Below, piece after piece: positions 10,972 to 25,700 of a DNA stretch of 64,000 nucleotides (position 1 is the stretch's first letter; every line of letters starts with the position of its first letter). The notes under the pieces were generated by a model, which was not told where the DNA came from, ran no database searches, and worked only from the letters and a program-made list of their open reading frames with translations. The position numbers were made by a program, and so were the translations under genes. Origin of the DNA: Megalonaias nervosa (lineage: Eukaryota > Mollusca > Bivalvia > Unionida > Unionidae); assembly GCA_016617855.1 (NCBI GenBank), contig JAECUM010004953.1, positions 1 to 64,000 on the forward strand, read 5' to 3'.

Positions 10972-13900
10972 CTGTGGAGAAAGCAATAAAATCATCACAT
11001 AAATTCTTGTATACTGACATATATGGAACATTCTAAACAATTTGTTGAATAAATGAGTTTTCTTATACCAAAATACATGCAGGGTACTCTGATTTATCAA
11101 AGAGTTCATAGGAAAATAATACAACATTCTACATTGCATCTATGGGTGACAACTTAATACTGAAAAAGTGCCTTCCCTGGGTCCCAAGCATGTTTTCCTT
11201 GAACAACCCTTAATAAAACAGAGAACTTTATGATGTTGAAGGTTTAGTTTTGAATTAAGTTATAATAAAAGACTTTTGATAATACTCATTAAAAGATAAC
11301 TAAAATCAGAATGAACTATTTCTTTTTATAACAGAGACAAATACTTGTTGATAAATTTCATAGCTGACCTTACCATCAAAGATGAGATCTGGTGATAAAA
11401 GGTTTGAACAATTTCATTTTGACACAATAATATCTGATTTCACAGAAAAAGATTAAAATCAAAATACAGATTATGTGTTTTTTCTAACAAAATTATTACT
11501 GACTGGAGATCAGTATAAAAATTCTTAGACAAAAAGGAAAAGCAGAAGAAAACATTAATAAATCAAGTGTATTATTTAAAACGAGCATAATATTTATTTG
11601 AAGAAAAAATACTAACATAACAAAAGACTGAAATAACAAATAACCAATGAGGGCACTGCAACTGCAAATAACAATGGAAAGGGAAGTGCTCAACTATTTT
11701 TACACATGAATTATACACTTATATATATGCAAATGTCTGTTGTTAGTGGTGTACAGTGGATGCAAAAAGCTCCTCACATTAAAGGAACAAAAGACAGTAA
11801 TTTTCTAAAAAGAGGAAACTGTTCTGTAGTAATAATCAATACCATTTTTCTGACACTTGACACTTGGATGATTGTTGACATTTCTGGCAACAACTATTTC
11901 TCTGTTACACTGTAGCATCTTTAATCACATCAATCATTTTTATATGAAAAATTTTTCAGATCAATATTTTGGTATATAAATCACAAGTCTTGTTTTAAAC
12001 TAAAGCAGATCTGTGGACTTACTTTGCCATCTGCAGTCTGGCACGTCAGCCCTCTAGAGAAGAAATTGCAATCCACTCCTAATCTGTGCAAAATTAATGC
12101 CGATGTATCTTTGGGCACTGTTCTTACTGTTATATCATCATCCTTGTTTTGCATAGTTCTCAAATTTAGGAAATGAATATCACAGGGTAAATCAGTTCTG
12201 ATGGCTGAGAATGTATGGTAGAGTGGAAACACCTCTTGTGTATGGTAAGGCATAACAAATAGAGGATGAATTAAATAGAGAGAAGAAAGATGTCCCAGTA
12301 ATGAAGGGAAGGCAGGATGTCTTGACTTCTCCTGAAAATAAAAAAAACCTCAATCAACCATTCATTTATTGATCTACCTTCCAAAATGCATGTATACATT
12401 ACAGATACTGATACAAACTGGGATGAAATACATTTTACAGTCCCCCTCCCCCATGCTATATGTGTATATTGCATTACTAAGAAACCTCACACATGTTGAA
12501 TTCGCATGACTCGAATCCATCCATTAAAGGGGAGCTGAATCTTCATCCCTGTTGAACACATACAAAATGGTGGTTCCTGCTTGGAAACATATACTGCAAG
12601 TTCGCGTATATATGCAAATGACACGTCTTGGGGTAAGCTGAAATACTCGTAATCTGGAGTTTACTGTAGATACAAAGACACATAAAATATAAAAATTTCA
12701 AAATTTGAAGCACTGCAGAAACAAATTTTAAATTAATTCATATCTGTCAGTATCTATAAAAAACAAATTGCTAACTATTCTCAGGAATTCTGTTTTATTA
12801 GCATAACTATACATACTCGCATACAAGTCAGAGCTAACTGCACAGACCCAGATCTGTCATTGCATAATGTGCCTGCAGATCTGGGTCTTTGTAGTTTGTT
12901 TAGACTCTGATCTGCTGGTGCATTATACAATGGTAGATCAGGGTCTGTGTTGTTTGGAGTTGGATTCAATGTATAAGCCAGTATATATAGCAGGTCTCCC
13001 CAATATGCAGCATGTTATACTAGTATACACAGCTTAATAATTATGTGATATAACAAGAAACATGGAATTATTTAGAGACCACAAATACAAATAAAAATGC
13101 CTATCACTGATGTTACCATTCAACACTGAATGCATTTGCAAACAGGTAAAGTGTTCAGTATACACAACAGTGTAATGTCCAGGATACACAATAATGTAAT
13201 GTCAGGGGTACAGTATAATATAATGTCCAGCATAAAGGATAATGTAATACCCAGCATATTCAATAGTGTAATGAATGTCCAGCATACAACAATGTAATGT
13301 CCAGGATACACAATAATGTAATGTCCAGCATACAGGATGATGTAATGTCCAGCATATGCAATAGTGTAATGAAAGTCCAGGATACACAACAATGTAATGT
13401 CCAGCATATAAACAATAATGCAATATCTAGCATACTGCATAATGTAATATCCTGCATAATGGATAATGTAATGTTCAGCATACACAATGTGTAATGTCCA
13501 GCATATACAACAATGTAAGGTCCAGGATACATGGTGATGTAATGTCTAACATAGACAATGTAATGTCCAGCATATACAAGAACATAATGTGTTATTTGGT
13601 CACAATAGTTGTTGTACTTAAATGCTTCTGAACTCATCGACTGTCCCTTTGGTTCTCCTGACATATACGTATATGTCAGGAGAACCAAAGGGACAGTTGA
13701 TGAGTTCAGAAGCATTTAAGTACAACAACTATTGTGACCTATGTCAGGAGAACCAAAGGGACAGTCAATGAGTTCAGAAGCATTTAAGTACAACAACTAT
13801 TGTGACCAAATAACACATTTTGAGACTATAGATGTTTTGCACACCAGTAGAGCGCTAAGTGCTGGGTTACTAAGCATGGATCTAAATTCAGTTTTATTTT

Positions 13901-16900
13901 TGTTAACAATACTGAAGAATCTCTCACAGTCAGTATTAGAATGGTAAAGAACCAATATTCCTTTCATAACCTGACAAAGAAGAGGAAATTTATATCTTCC
14001 AGTTACTGGGTCTTTTAGCTGGGAAATAAGGTGCCATTGCACATCAATTCTGTCCGCATGAAGTATGTTGTCAGGAAGAATGCCAACTTGATACTTCAGG
14101 AGTTCTCCTTCTCATTTATCGTCAGCCTTTCCTGCAGCAAGGTGCATCAAACGACAGGGACAACCTGATATGTACACTGATGAAGACATTTTTCAAATAT
14201 AGAATGCAACTCCTTTATGAATTCCAGTCATCACCGATGCATTATCAGCTGAAAACCACATACAGTTGTGCCGACTTACGTTTATTCAAAGCATTATCAA
14301 GCTAATCAAGAATGTTTTCCCCAGTGGAATCTACTGTTAATTCTGCTAATGAAAGAAAAGCACCCCCGACTTTGCCCTTTTCACTGTCAAAGTCTTTTAC
14401 ACAGACTGAGTACAACTTTTTGTCATCATAATCACTAGTCCTGTCTGTTGCAATACTAAACGACCCAATTTCATGACTTCTGCAATTTTAAGTGAAGTAT
14501 CTTCTGCTAAACACCTAACAAGTATATATTAGATGATTTTGTTCTTGCACATGCATATTTTCTGCAATTTTGGAATCGGGAAACATCCGACTGCACAAAG
14601 GACTGACATAGTCTTCCACCACTAGGGGTAGTCAGTGTTCTATTAGGAACTTGGTAAATAATGCCTCTGCATTTATAAAATTTGTGTCCACAATTGACTT
14701 CAGCTGTAAAAAAGAAGTTACCTTAGTATTGGAATTAGTAAAACAAGCTAAATTCAAGGTTTCTATGTTGTACCACGATGACCAATATTAAAATCCTTTC
14801 CACACAGCCTGCAATGGTCATGAAGCTGCCTTAGAATGGAAACGCTGTATGACATAGGTGTCAACCCCTTGAGATGCAAACCTGTATGCCAGACCAATAA
14901 AAACCTTACAAAGGCCAAAAAAACCTTACATGAAAAAATGTATTCATACATTATATAAGATCAACAGTTTTAAAACAACAAATGCTATACACAAAGTACT
15001 TTTTACACATATTTGCATAATTATTTACATTTCTGAAACTTTATTTCATTCTTTTTACTTATAATACTATCATCTTCCTGCTTTGGCTCAGCAAAGAAGC
15101 TTTTGATGGATGTTTTCAAAATTTCTTTCACGCAGTTTTGTCCTGAATTGTTCCTTCAGATCATATATGCCAAACGCCACCACTTTAATGTCTTTACTGC
15201 ATATTTTACAAAAAGCATGGGAAGATTCTAACTTGGATACATCTACAGTGCCAGGGAAGACTTTAATCCAATCAGCCTCAAACTTGCCACGACCTCGGTC
15301 AGTGTCTTCATGCTTGTGTTTCTTTGAGTTAGGCTCAGCCATTTGATGGATGGAATATTTCAACTAGATAAAAGAAATAAAGAAAATAATTTAAAAATTT
15401 AGACTTGACCTGTGATAGAGGAAGATCTCCCGATTACAGATGTGTTACGAATTTATATTTTTCCCCATAAACCCCAAGATATTACGCCAGGAGCTATCCA
15501 AAAATTGAAATCTAAAAATAAAAAAAAAAAATCGACAAAGTAGCAGTCCAGAAGTTTATACCTTGTAAGCTGTTGAACGTTTCTATTGAAATTGCGTATC
15601 TGGTGTTCGAAAAGTTATGAATTTGCTATATGGTGTGCTGATTTTGGTCAAAAACTTGATATAAATTGACAGTGTTACATATTTTTGAGCCACGAGAATG
15701 ACGTCACTCAGTATCTGTACTACTCTGTCATTATGGCAATGCATCTTCCTGTTTGCATTACATATCTGACAAACTTAACTCAAAACTAAGATTGCATGAT
15801 AAAATGCCTATGCTAAGTTCAGCAGACTATTTTTAATTAGTATATTGTTAAAAATCTTAATAAATCAACTTTATCTCCAAACAGAAAAGTCGGACGAATT
15901 ACGGTTACGCCAACATGACTGCCACACTATGAAAAATCTGAAATTTGATGTAAAATTTATGCATTTGATAGTAATAAGTACAAATAATAAAATAATAATG
16001 TATAAAATAAGAAAATGTACTTACTACACAGGTAGTTAGTCAATATTAGAAACCCAAGTGAGCATCAAATTTCAGAGCGATAAATGACAAGATCTTCCCA
16101 CACAGGAGTTGAACCATGAAATGAACTCATTTCATTATCAAAGGAAAAGCACGGTTTTGAATATGATTTGATTGGTTGTTTCGGGTGACCCTGCTCTCGT
16201 TGAATTCTCGTTCTAAAAAAAATTATGTCCAGAGTCCCAGATGCACACAAAACAAAAAAAAAATTAAAAATAAAAAAGAAATTAAACAAATTTGGTACAA
16301 AAAAATGTACAAAACAGTTGTACAGCCGTGCACCGACTAAAATGGAAACAAATGTACAAATTACGGGTAAACCGTACAAGTTGACACTTATGGTATTATA
16401 TAATTCATGTATTCATCTTTGAATCAGTTTTTTGTCTTTTTCTAATCCATATGTGAAATTATTTGGAAAACAGTTTTGCTCTAACACATGCATCGACTAG
16501 AATAAATGTGTCTTGACATTTAGCGCCAAATACCTACAGACTGGTTCTGTACCAGATATGAATTAGAACAAAGAATCTGCGAGCAAAGAATAAAAATTAG
16601 AAAACCAGTCTGTTCTCTCCTAACTAAGCCATACAGCTGCTATAAATAGTAACAGCAGTGCATTGTACATCGACCTAATATGGTGGAGACAACTGACTTA
16701 AAAAGGATACTTTATAAGTTTAACATCTAAAGTATGACTACGTACCAGAGGGAAGCCATTACATGTGCGTTTGAGTGAAAGGTATTTGTACAAACACAGA
16801 CCCACAGTGGAAAATTGCTTATTTATCAGTCCATTAAAGTTGTGTACTCCCATTGTCTCGATCATGTAGGAATAGTGTTTAAATTTGAACAACTTAATTT

Positions 16901-17554
16901 TGATTGGATGTGGTGGCTTGCTGCTTCATCCAATGAAACTCAAGGACTAAAAGCACAGAAATATACATAAGGTAGACATAGTAGACTCAAAGTGACATAT
17001 GCTTCGGTAGATACAGCAAACATAAGCAGAAAGTTATTGAGGTAGATATAGTAGACACAAGGAGACAGTTACTTACTAGGCAGATATAGTAGACATAAGG
17101 AATCAGCTGCTTAGGTAGATACAATTAATACAAAAAGAAAGTTACTTAGGTAAATACAGTAGACGTAAGTATTCATTTACTCAGGTAGGTATAGTAGACC
17201 TAAAGAGACAGTTACTTAGGTAAATACAGTAGACACAAGGAGAAAGTTGCTTAGGTAGATACAGTTGACACAAGAAAACAGTTATTTAGGTATATGTAGA
17301 AGACATAAGTAGACAGCTACTTAGGTAGACATAGTATACACAAGAAGACATTTACTTAGGTATCTACAGTATATATAAGTAGACCTTTACTTAAGTAGAT
17401 AGAGCAGACACATGGAAAACATTATTTCAAAAAGATATAGTAGACAAAAGATTGATTAAAATAGATATGGTAGACATATGGAGACAGTTACTTTGGTAAA
17501 TATAGTAGACACAAGGAAGCAGTTAAGTAAATACATTAGACACAGCTACTTAGT

Positions 17555-17586
<32 letters not shown>

Positions 17587-19653
17587 GCAATAAACTGACA
17601 ACGAACAGTGCAAAACTAGTATCTAACTAGCCTGAGTGCTTTTGACTCTTAATGAGTCCTTTTCAAAGGCATATACATAACACAGACAAGACAAACAAAT
17701 AAAACAGAAAAACCGTAGTGTTTGCAAAACTTTACATTGCTGTTTCTACAGGAATTAAACCTCCAAATGTACTATGTTTCAACTAGTTTATATCAACTTG
17801 TTGCAGATACTGGAAATTATTTGTATTAACCTAGAAATCGATGAGCCATAACGACATCTGGTATTATGTGTACATTTATGTAAGCGCAAATTATATCCCG
17901 GATATTTCATTGTTATAGTAGTAATTGTAGGCTATTAAGCAAATTTGGAGAATTTTTCAAAAAGTAAAATGTGTTGGCTGCAAAAGATAGTTTTATTTGT
18001 GCATGGCTGTCTTTTTCTAGTCTTCTTGATTTAAATCACTTAGACATAAGGAGATAGACAATAATTAAAAAATAATAAAAAAAGACAGTTACTTTGGTAA
18101 TTTAGTAGAAATAAGTGTACAGTTACTTAGGTAGATATAGTAAACACAAAGAGACAGCTGCTGAGGTAGATATAGTAGACATATGGAGACAGACAATTAC
18201 TAAAACAGATATGGCAGATATAAGGAGACGGACAATTATTAAATTAGATAAGGCAGACATAAGGAGACAGACAGTTACTCTGGTATATAAAGTAGCCATA
18301 AAGATAGTCTTTAAACATGCATGGTTTATATACACAGGTTATGTGCCGTTGCTTACATCATCTGAAGAGACAGAAATGTTATAAAGAATGTTCACTTAAT
18401 TCATATTTCTTTCTAGTATCATGATGTATCAACAGGTTGTTACTGTATCATGATACACAATCACCAGGGTCAATACTGCATTAATGTATCATGATACACA
18501 ATCACCAGGGAAAATAATGCTGATAAACAATCACCAGGGAAAATATTGTATTTAACTAATGCTTTGATATCAAACCCACTCTAAATCAAACATAAAATAT
18601 TTCAAAAATGCCAACTCTGTGCTATTAAATCAAGAATTGTGGGAAAAATATGTATACTCTACTGAAATTCAGAAATAAAAACTTTCATATCAGAATTAAA
18701 CACTACATTGAGTTTGATGATCATTATCACACCAAAGAATGCTTCCATCAAGTATGACAGGAGGATGGATAGATAAGAAAATAAAGAGTGAAAAATTCTA
18801 CACAAATAAGAAAACGGAACTAATAATATATTTATAATCAAACTGTTTAAACTTCAAAAAGAATGACCTTTATCTTTTCTGCATTGACTCAAAAATGTAC
18901 GACTTGAAAGATGTACTTTAAAGGAAACTAGTTTTCTTGTTAAAGAATCAACAAGACAGTGTGAACGTACAGGTATTGGAGTTTTCCTTTTCTCAAAGAG
19001 AAGCCAGAATTTGTTGGGTGTTCTTTTGTTGTCTTGCACTCCCTGGCCCATACCTCGGCCATCATCCTGGGACAGTGTACGATCCATCATCACCTCTATC
19101 GTTCCTTTAAGAAATAGCAAAATTCCTTTTAAAATTGCAAACATGCATAACCAATTTTTCTCACATTCTTTCCACCATAATCAGCTTCTGCTCCACTGAA
19201 TCAAACCCAACATTCCATCTCCAAAAGGAATTACCCTGTACAACTATAATCTAGCTGAGAATTATTTAATTCCTTTCAAAACTTACAAATTTGAAACCAT
19301 ACTTTGATGTGTAAGCAAAACATTTTCTAATTTAAAAAACAAAACAATCAATGGAGCAGCCTAATATACATAATGAATTGCAGGGCAGGATGCAGATCCA
19401 TGAGCTGGTACAAAAAAATTCAGTACATATATATTATAAACACCATGCAAGATACCTACTTCTGTAATGGATTCAATTAATAAAAGGGATATTAAACCAA
19501 AGGGCAAAAGTCTCTGAATCTTAAAAAATGACCTTTAAGTTTAATATAAATCTTTACCATTTTTTATTATTCACAATAATGAAGTCTGAACAGAAGTGTC
19601 TATGATTGTTTAAAATGCGTATCTAAAAGTATTTAAAATGTCAGTGCCTTGAT

Positions 19654-19711
<58 letters not shown>

Positions 19712-22700
19712 CACACACACTCACACACACACACACACACAGTGTGACCTGCTATAACATGCTTTGTTATAATTTATACACAACAAAACACAGATCCAGT
19801 TAAGTTTTTTATTTATAATTATAATGTTTGCCTAGGGGGGCTGTCTGCTGCTACTGATGAAACTGTTTTGGTTCATTGTCAGTGAGTGATTTAGCGGATA
19901 CTGAATGGCACAACGTGGTTGTACACAGGTGTTACGTATATGTAATTAAATTACTTGTGTGTTAGTTTTAAAATTCTTTTTTATTTTATTTTTGTTTCAT
20001 TACATTTTATCATAATGATTATTTTCATGGGATTCGATATTTTTTCATGTAAATTCTGTTTGTATAGAACGCAAAAGGTGTTACATTAGCACTATTTATG
20101 GCTCACTTTGGTTCATAGATTGTGTAAACACTACGCGAAAACGATTGGCTATTGCCAAGGTCATTTCGGCCTGCATGTTAGCTGAACTGTAAAGTCTTTC
20201 TTTTTTTATACATTTTCAATGTGAGAATTTGATTCTTAGATAGGGCCATTCTTGCATACGAGATAAATGGCATTTTTTTTTTTTTATTGCAATGTTCAAA
20301 TTAGTAAATCATGTAGCCCTTCATGTGAAGTACCATGTGATCTAAAATCGCGGCTTTAAACAGACGCTCTCTATTATATTTAGTCAGTCGTATGTCCACA
20401 CCTTGAAGGTACAAGGTGTTTATATTGTTGAAGCCAGATTGTTTTTGAAGTTCATTTGTTTTTGGAATTTAATAATTTATTCTCTAGAAAACTAAACAAG
20501 TTCACTATATTTATAAAAGTTCTGGGAGAAAGAAATTCAGTGGAAATTTATTCTGGAGTTTAACAGAAACATTATAAACTGTGATTCAATTAAGGATCTG
20601 TTACCACCAGTACAACGACCTAATCTGACGTCATCACCTCCATATTGGAATTTCATCGAGATTCGGACCCGGTTTCTATTAGAACTGTTTAGTAATAGGA
20701 CTTGTATTTTTCAATCTTAGGATTAAATTTTGGATTATATTCACAAACCATAAGTCCCATTTCCAATTTTTACATTGTTTTCTAGGGAAATAAATTATTT
20801 TGTCAAAATATACAAAGCTTGTTGGCTTCACTCTTTTCTGTTGTTATTTTTGTACTAGCCTACACGTAACAGAGGTCACAGCTGGTCTGTGAAACTCCCT
20901 GACAGAATGTTATGGATAACCCTTGAGTAAAGTTTCTTCAGCGGAAACTGAAGGAGCCCAGCGAAGACTGGGCTGACCAACGAAGGTTGGGATGACAGAG
21001 GCAACTGTGTGGACTTCACTCAATAGGTTTAGTCTGAATATGCCACATAGCACTGACATTAGATTTTTGGGTGAATACTGGATTGGGTGAATACTGGAAT
21101 GGAATGAAGTGAATGCCCTAGGGGCTTTATTTAGGGTAAGCAACATGCAGCAGCAGAGACACTCCCATGTCCATTGAACACTGTAGGCGTTGAGGCAGGG
21201 ATGGTGGCGGTTTTCAACAGAAATATGCATGCTGTTGCTCTCAGCTCCAAACTAATAACAGTTGAACAAAGATGCTGCATGTGACAGCTGGGACTGTTTT
21301 GATTGACTGGCAAGTGATGTATTAATATATATCATGCATATTAATGCAGACTATTTTCAGGAATGGTAATGAGTGGGTCACCTATTGCCTATGCTTAAGC
21401 AAGCACTTAAGCGACAACAATAAACACTGAATTTAGATGTAGTACAGTCATGGCATGGCTCCTGAAATTTCATATGCATGTATTTTCTTGTATGCGAAAA
21501 TTTAAAAAAAATAGTTTTTCTTCTTTAAAGTACGAAAAATAAGGCGTAACTATGGGGAAGAGAAAATATCTGAATTCTAATACAACATGATCATGTCACA
21601 GTGCTTGAAATTTCACATATATATATATATATATTTTCTTGTACACGAAAAATATTTCTTTCTTCTTAAAAGTATGAAAATATTGTCTACAATGTTTATT
21701 CAGGGATTACGCTGGGCTTTGCCAATGTTACAAATTGCGATTTTGTTTCCCTTATTGCGACAAAATATACCAAATGGTGATTTTTGGGGCGACAGCATTG
21801 TTGGCTGTTTAAACTTGTGTATACAATCATGGGTTTGGAGTGGAGAAATTTAAATGCACCAAGAAAGGAAGCTGCATACTTGGATATAAAATGTACTGGA
21901 ATCTATCAATTGTTACATAAATAAATCCATTGTTCATACTGACAAACCATCTTAACAGTGCATTGTTATATCATAATCCACTTATGCTGACATCTGGTCC
22001 GAGTACTATATGCTGTGATAACACTCAAACAGTCATGCTACCAGACTATCTACAATGGACCAAACTTTGAAGGCAGAACAGGAACAAATACAATTGACCA
22101 AATGACAGCTATTTTTAAAAAAAATGTATCCAGAAAAAATAGTTTTGGTGAAACTTCAAAGAAAACGGACTACCTTTGAAGCACTGATAGTTTTTTTTAT
22201 AAATACTAAGCATACGAAAAGAAAATTCATACTCAATGTTATAATTATTTTATGTTACCGCCTGAATAACAAACAGGTATTGTTTACTTCTCTAAAGTTG
22301 TTCTAGTTGTGACTTCAATAACATATGTACCCTTCATCAAAGCAAGTGAACTACAATCTTCAATAAAAATAAACCACCTTTCATGAAAGGAAGTTAGCAT
22401 CAAACTTAAATAAATGCAATGGAATCTGAGGGATTGTTGCATTTTCCATTTAGAAGTGGCAATATCAAGATTTTCAAGATTATTACCATGGTTGTCATAC
22501 TGCATTTTAGATTGGTACCATTTTCAATTAGTACCAACTAGATGTCATAAGAAGTCTTGTGGCAAAAAACGCAATTTTGATATGACTTCTAATCTAGAAG
22601 GAATAATAGTTTTCAAGATGACAGCTATGACAGCCATATTGAATATCAGACCAACACAATTTCCAGACCAACTAGACATCACAAGAAGTCTTCCAGTCAA

Positions 22701-25700
22701 AACCATATGCTGATATTACGTTTTATTAAGGAGGAGTAGTACAATAAGATTTTCAAGATGACTGCTGTGGTGGCTATACTGGCTGTCAGATTAGCACCAT
22801 CATCATTTAAGATGACTGCTGTGGTGGCTATACTGGCTGTCAGATTAGCACCATCATCATTTAAGATGACTGCTGTGGTGGCTATACTGGCTGTCAGATT
22901 AGCACCATCATCATTTAAGATGACTGCTGTGGTGACTATACTGGCTGTCAGATTAGCACCATCATCATTTAAGATGACTGCTGTGGTGACTATACTGGCT
23001 GTCAGATTAGCACCATCATCATTTAAGATGACTGCTGTGGTGGCTATACTGGCTGTCAGATTAGCACCATCATCATTTAAGATGACTGCTGTGGTGGCTA
23101 TACTGGCTGTCAGATTAGCACCATCATCATTTAAGATGACTGCTGTGGTGGCTATACTGGCTGTCAGATTAGCACCATCATCATTTAAGATGACTGCTGT
23201 GGTGGCTATACTGGCTGTCAGATTAGCACCATCATCATTTAAGATCAGCTAGACATCATAAGAGACCTTTTAGTGAAAATCCCACACTGATCCATTCCTG
23301 TGGCATAGTAATAACAAGATTTTTAATATGGCTTCTGTGGCAGCAATATTTGATGTGTGAGCAGTACCATTTTCATTCAGGCCCAAACTGGACCTTGGGA
23401 TGAATAAGTGTGTAAAGTTTTGTGGCAATCGTCCAAGTAGTTTAGGAGTAGTGATAACAAACTTGTGCTAATGGACAGATGGACAATATGCTATCCTATA
23501 AGCTCTCTTTCTCTATGACGAGTTGAGCTAAATATAGCAAAGATTTAACATAGTGTTCCCATTAGCAACTAGAGTGTCACTTTACTGAAAAGTAAAACAG
23601 GGGAGCAGTCTAGGATTTAACATGGTACTCCCCCTAGGTATGGTGTGAAATTTATAAGCTATGAAAAGACTGAATAATGCTCAAGCATACTGCACTTGTG
23701 CTTGGTAAATCTTTTTATAGATTGAAGGAGGGGTATGATTCATAATGGATCAGAAGCTTGATAATTATAACCTTTGAATTAGTAACCTATAGTTATGAAT
23801 AAAACCCCTCTTTATTAATTCAATTTAACAATTATAGTTAATTTTAATATCAACTAAAAGTCTTTCAGAAAAGGGATATTCTAACAGTTTGTGATTTGCC
23901 AAATTTCCATGAGGATTTTGGGATCTTCTTTCTTATTTATCATAAACTATCTAAAGTAAATGGCATTTCAATCACAAACCTGCATCAACATGACCAAACA
24001 TTCAATACAGGTTGCGATGCCAACCTTGGTGGTGAAGTTTAAAGTCTTCACAAACTGATTTTCAATATGATAGGATGAAAAATGAGTTGCTGATAATAGT
24101 TTTTGAAGTTTTTGTTTATCCATCATCTTACTCCTCATGTTCAATGTACTCAGAAAAATGCCATCTGAGTTTCCTGTCCCCACATTATTGTGACAACTGC
24201 ACCTATATTGAGTAATTCTGGCAAAGGATTACCACATTACCGGATTTCATGTCAGTCTTAATGGTGATTATGGCAAATGGAATCAATTTCATGCCAAGAC
24301 TCCTGGTATCAAATAATGTACCAAAACAAATCACTTTCATATTAATATTTCAGTAAACTTAAATGAAAGCTAAAATAAAATGAACACGAACTTATTGTGT
24401 ATTTTGTATTTTGTAAATCTGAAAATGAAATATAATCATCCCTATCAGGAATGGCCTTAGCAAATGTAGGGAACAATTTGGATAATTTTGGCAGGGTCCA
24501 ATGGATTTACCTGCAGGGCCCCCTGTGAGCATGGCATTTGGAAATAAAAGTTTTATATGATACTGAAGTTAAAATTTTCTTCCATTGCTTTAAAATTATT
24601 TTCTCTCAATAGACATATTTTTAAACACAACTAATGTGCGGGGACCCTGTGATTGCGGGGGCCCAATTGGGCCAAATTGGTCCAATTGCCTATGGCTGGC
24701 TCTGATCCCCAATGACTCAGTTTCCTTTGACAATGACTTTGGCATAACCAAATACATTCTTCCTAAGGATCTACAATGACAAGAAGCAGTGCAGTGGTTT
24801 ACAAACCTAGAATGATATCCTTCAAATTTGTGTCTCATCAAATGTTCTGTAGCTAAAACATTCTATTCCAAATGCAAATAATACAGTTAAAAGACCTTCT
24901 TTATCATCACTGTAGATAAATCAACCTGATGCATTATGTAATTTTTTTACACTAAATTTTCATTAACAGTGGCTTTTTTCTAATGATGCCACATTCCAAT
25001 ATAAAAATCATCCATGCCTCAAGAAAAGAATTAATAGGAAAAAAGATTATAAAATAGTCCTCCAAAGCAGATATTTGTAAACTGATCACTTGGTATGAAC
25101 ATTTTGTACACTTTATTCTAGATTAAGAAGAAACTTTTCTAATTTGGGCATTGGAAACGTGTCAACAACGGAATGGTGCCCAGATTGGTATCAATATCAT
25201 GTATTCCCTTTCTACAGAATATGTTAAGGGTATGCAAATTTCCCTGATGCAGTCCACACTATGTCATATGTTAGAATGAATTTAATTCATGCAAAAACTA
25301 TCTGGTAAAAACTGTAGGTGATAACTGTAAGGAAAGTTTACAAGAAAGGACATACACTTAAGGACTTTTTAGCCTCAGTAAATAAAAAAATCTTTTCCAG
25401 CCGCCATCTTTGTTTGACATTCCCATGGCAACAAAACCAGTAAAACTTGTCTGCCATAAGTTGAGTCCAAATGCAAACTAAATACACCCTGATATGGCAG
25501 ATTAAGGCCTATGTTGTTTGTTTTACTGGTTGCTCTTAAGAAACTGTACTGACCCATATCTGTAAGCACATTATGGGGACTAATTACTATAATGTCTTCC
25601 AACTATCCCAGAACTAATTTACTACAGTACAAAAAGTAAGTTCCACACATGGTGGCATCTATGTTATGACTATATGGTCTTAAACTAAGAAACGGAAAAG

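Noticed and set aside
13120..13715. Tyr/Ile/Leu-rich ORFs up to 151 residues on the minus strand
   Set aside because: Translation of the 24-bp minisatellite and the palindrome, in several frames at once.
17590..17700. Second hammerhead-like motif
   Set aside because: 'gcctgagtg...ctcttaatgagtcc' suggests stems, but no CTGATGA box with a partner GAAA in the right order was found.
20910..21313. 106-residue minus-strand ORF
   Set aside because: No recognisable motif, no splice-consistent neighbours, not in phase with MAN2A exons; most likely chance.
22758..23252. 164-residue plus-strand ORF with 18-residue repeats
   Set aside because: It lies exactly on the 54-bp tandem array; the frame stays open only because the unit is a multiple of three. 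No start context, splice or family support.
24596..24841. 81-residue minus-strand ORF with Gly/Pro-rich segment
   Set aside because: It spans the GC-rich block of a dispersed repeat and shows no domain.
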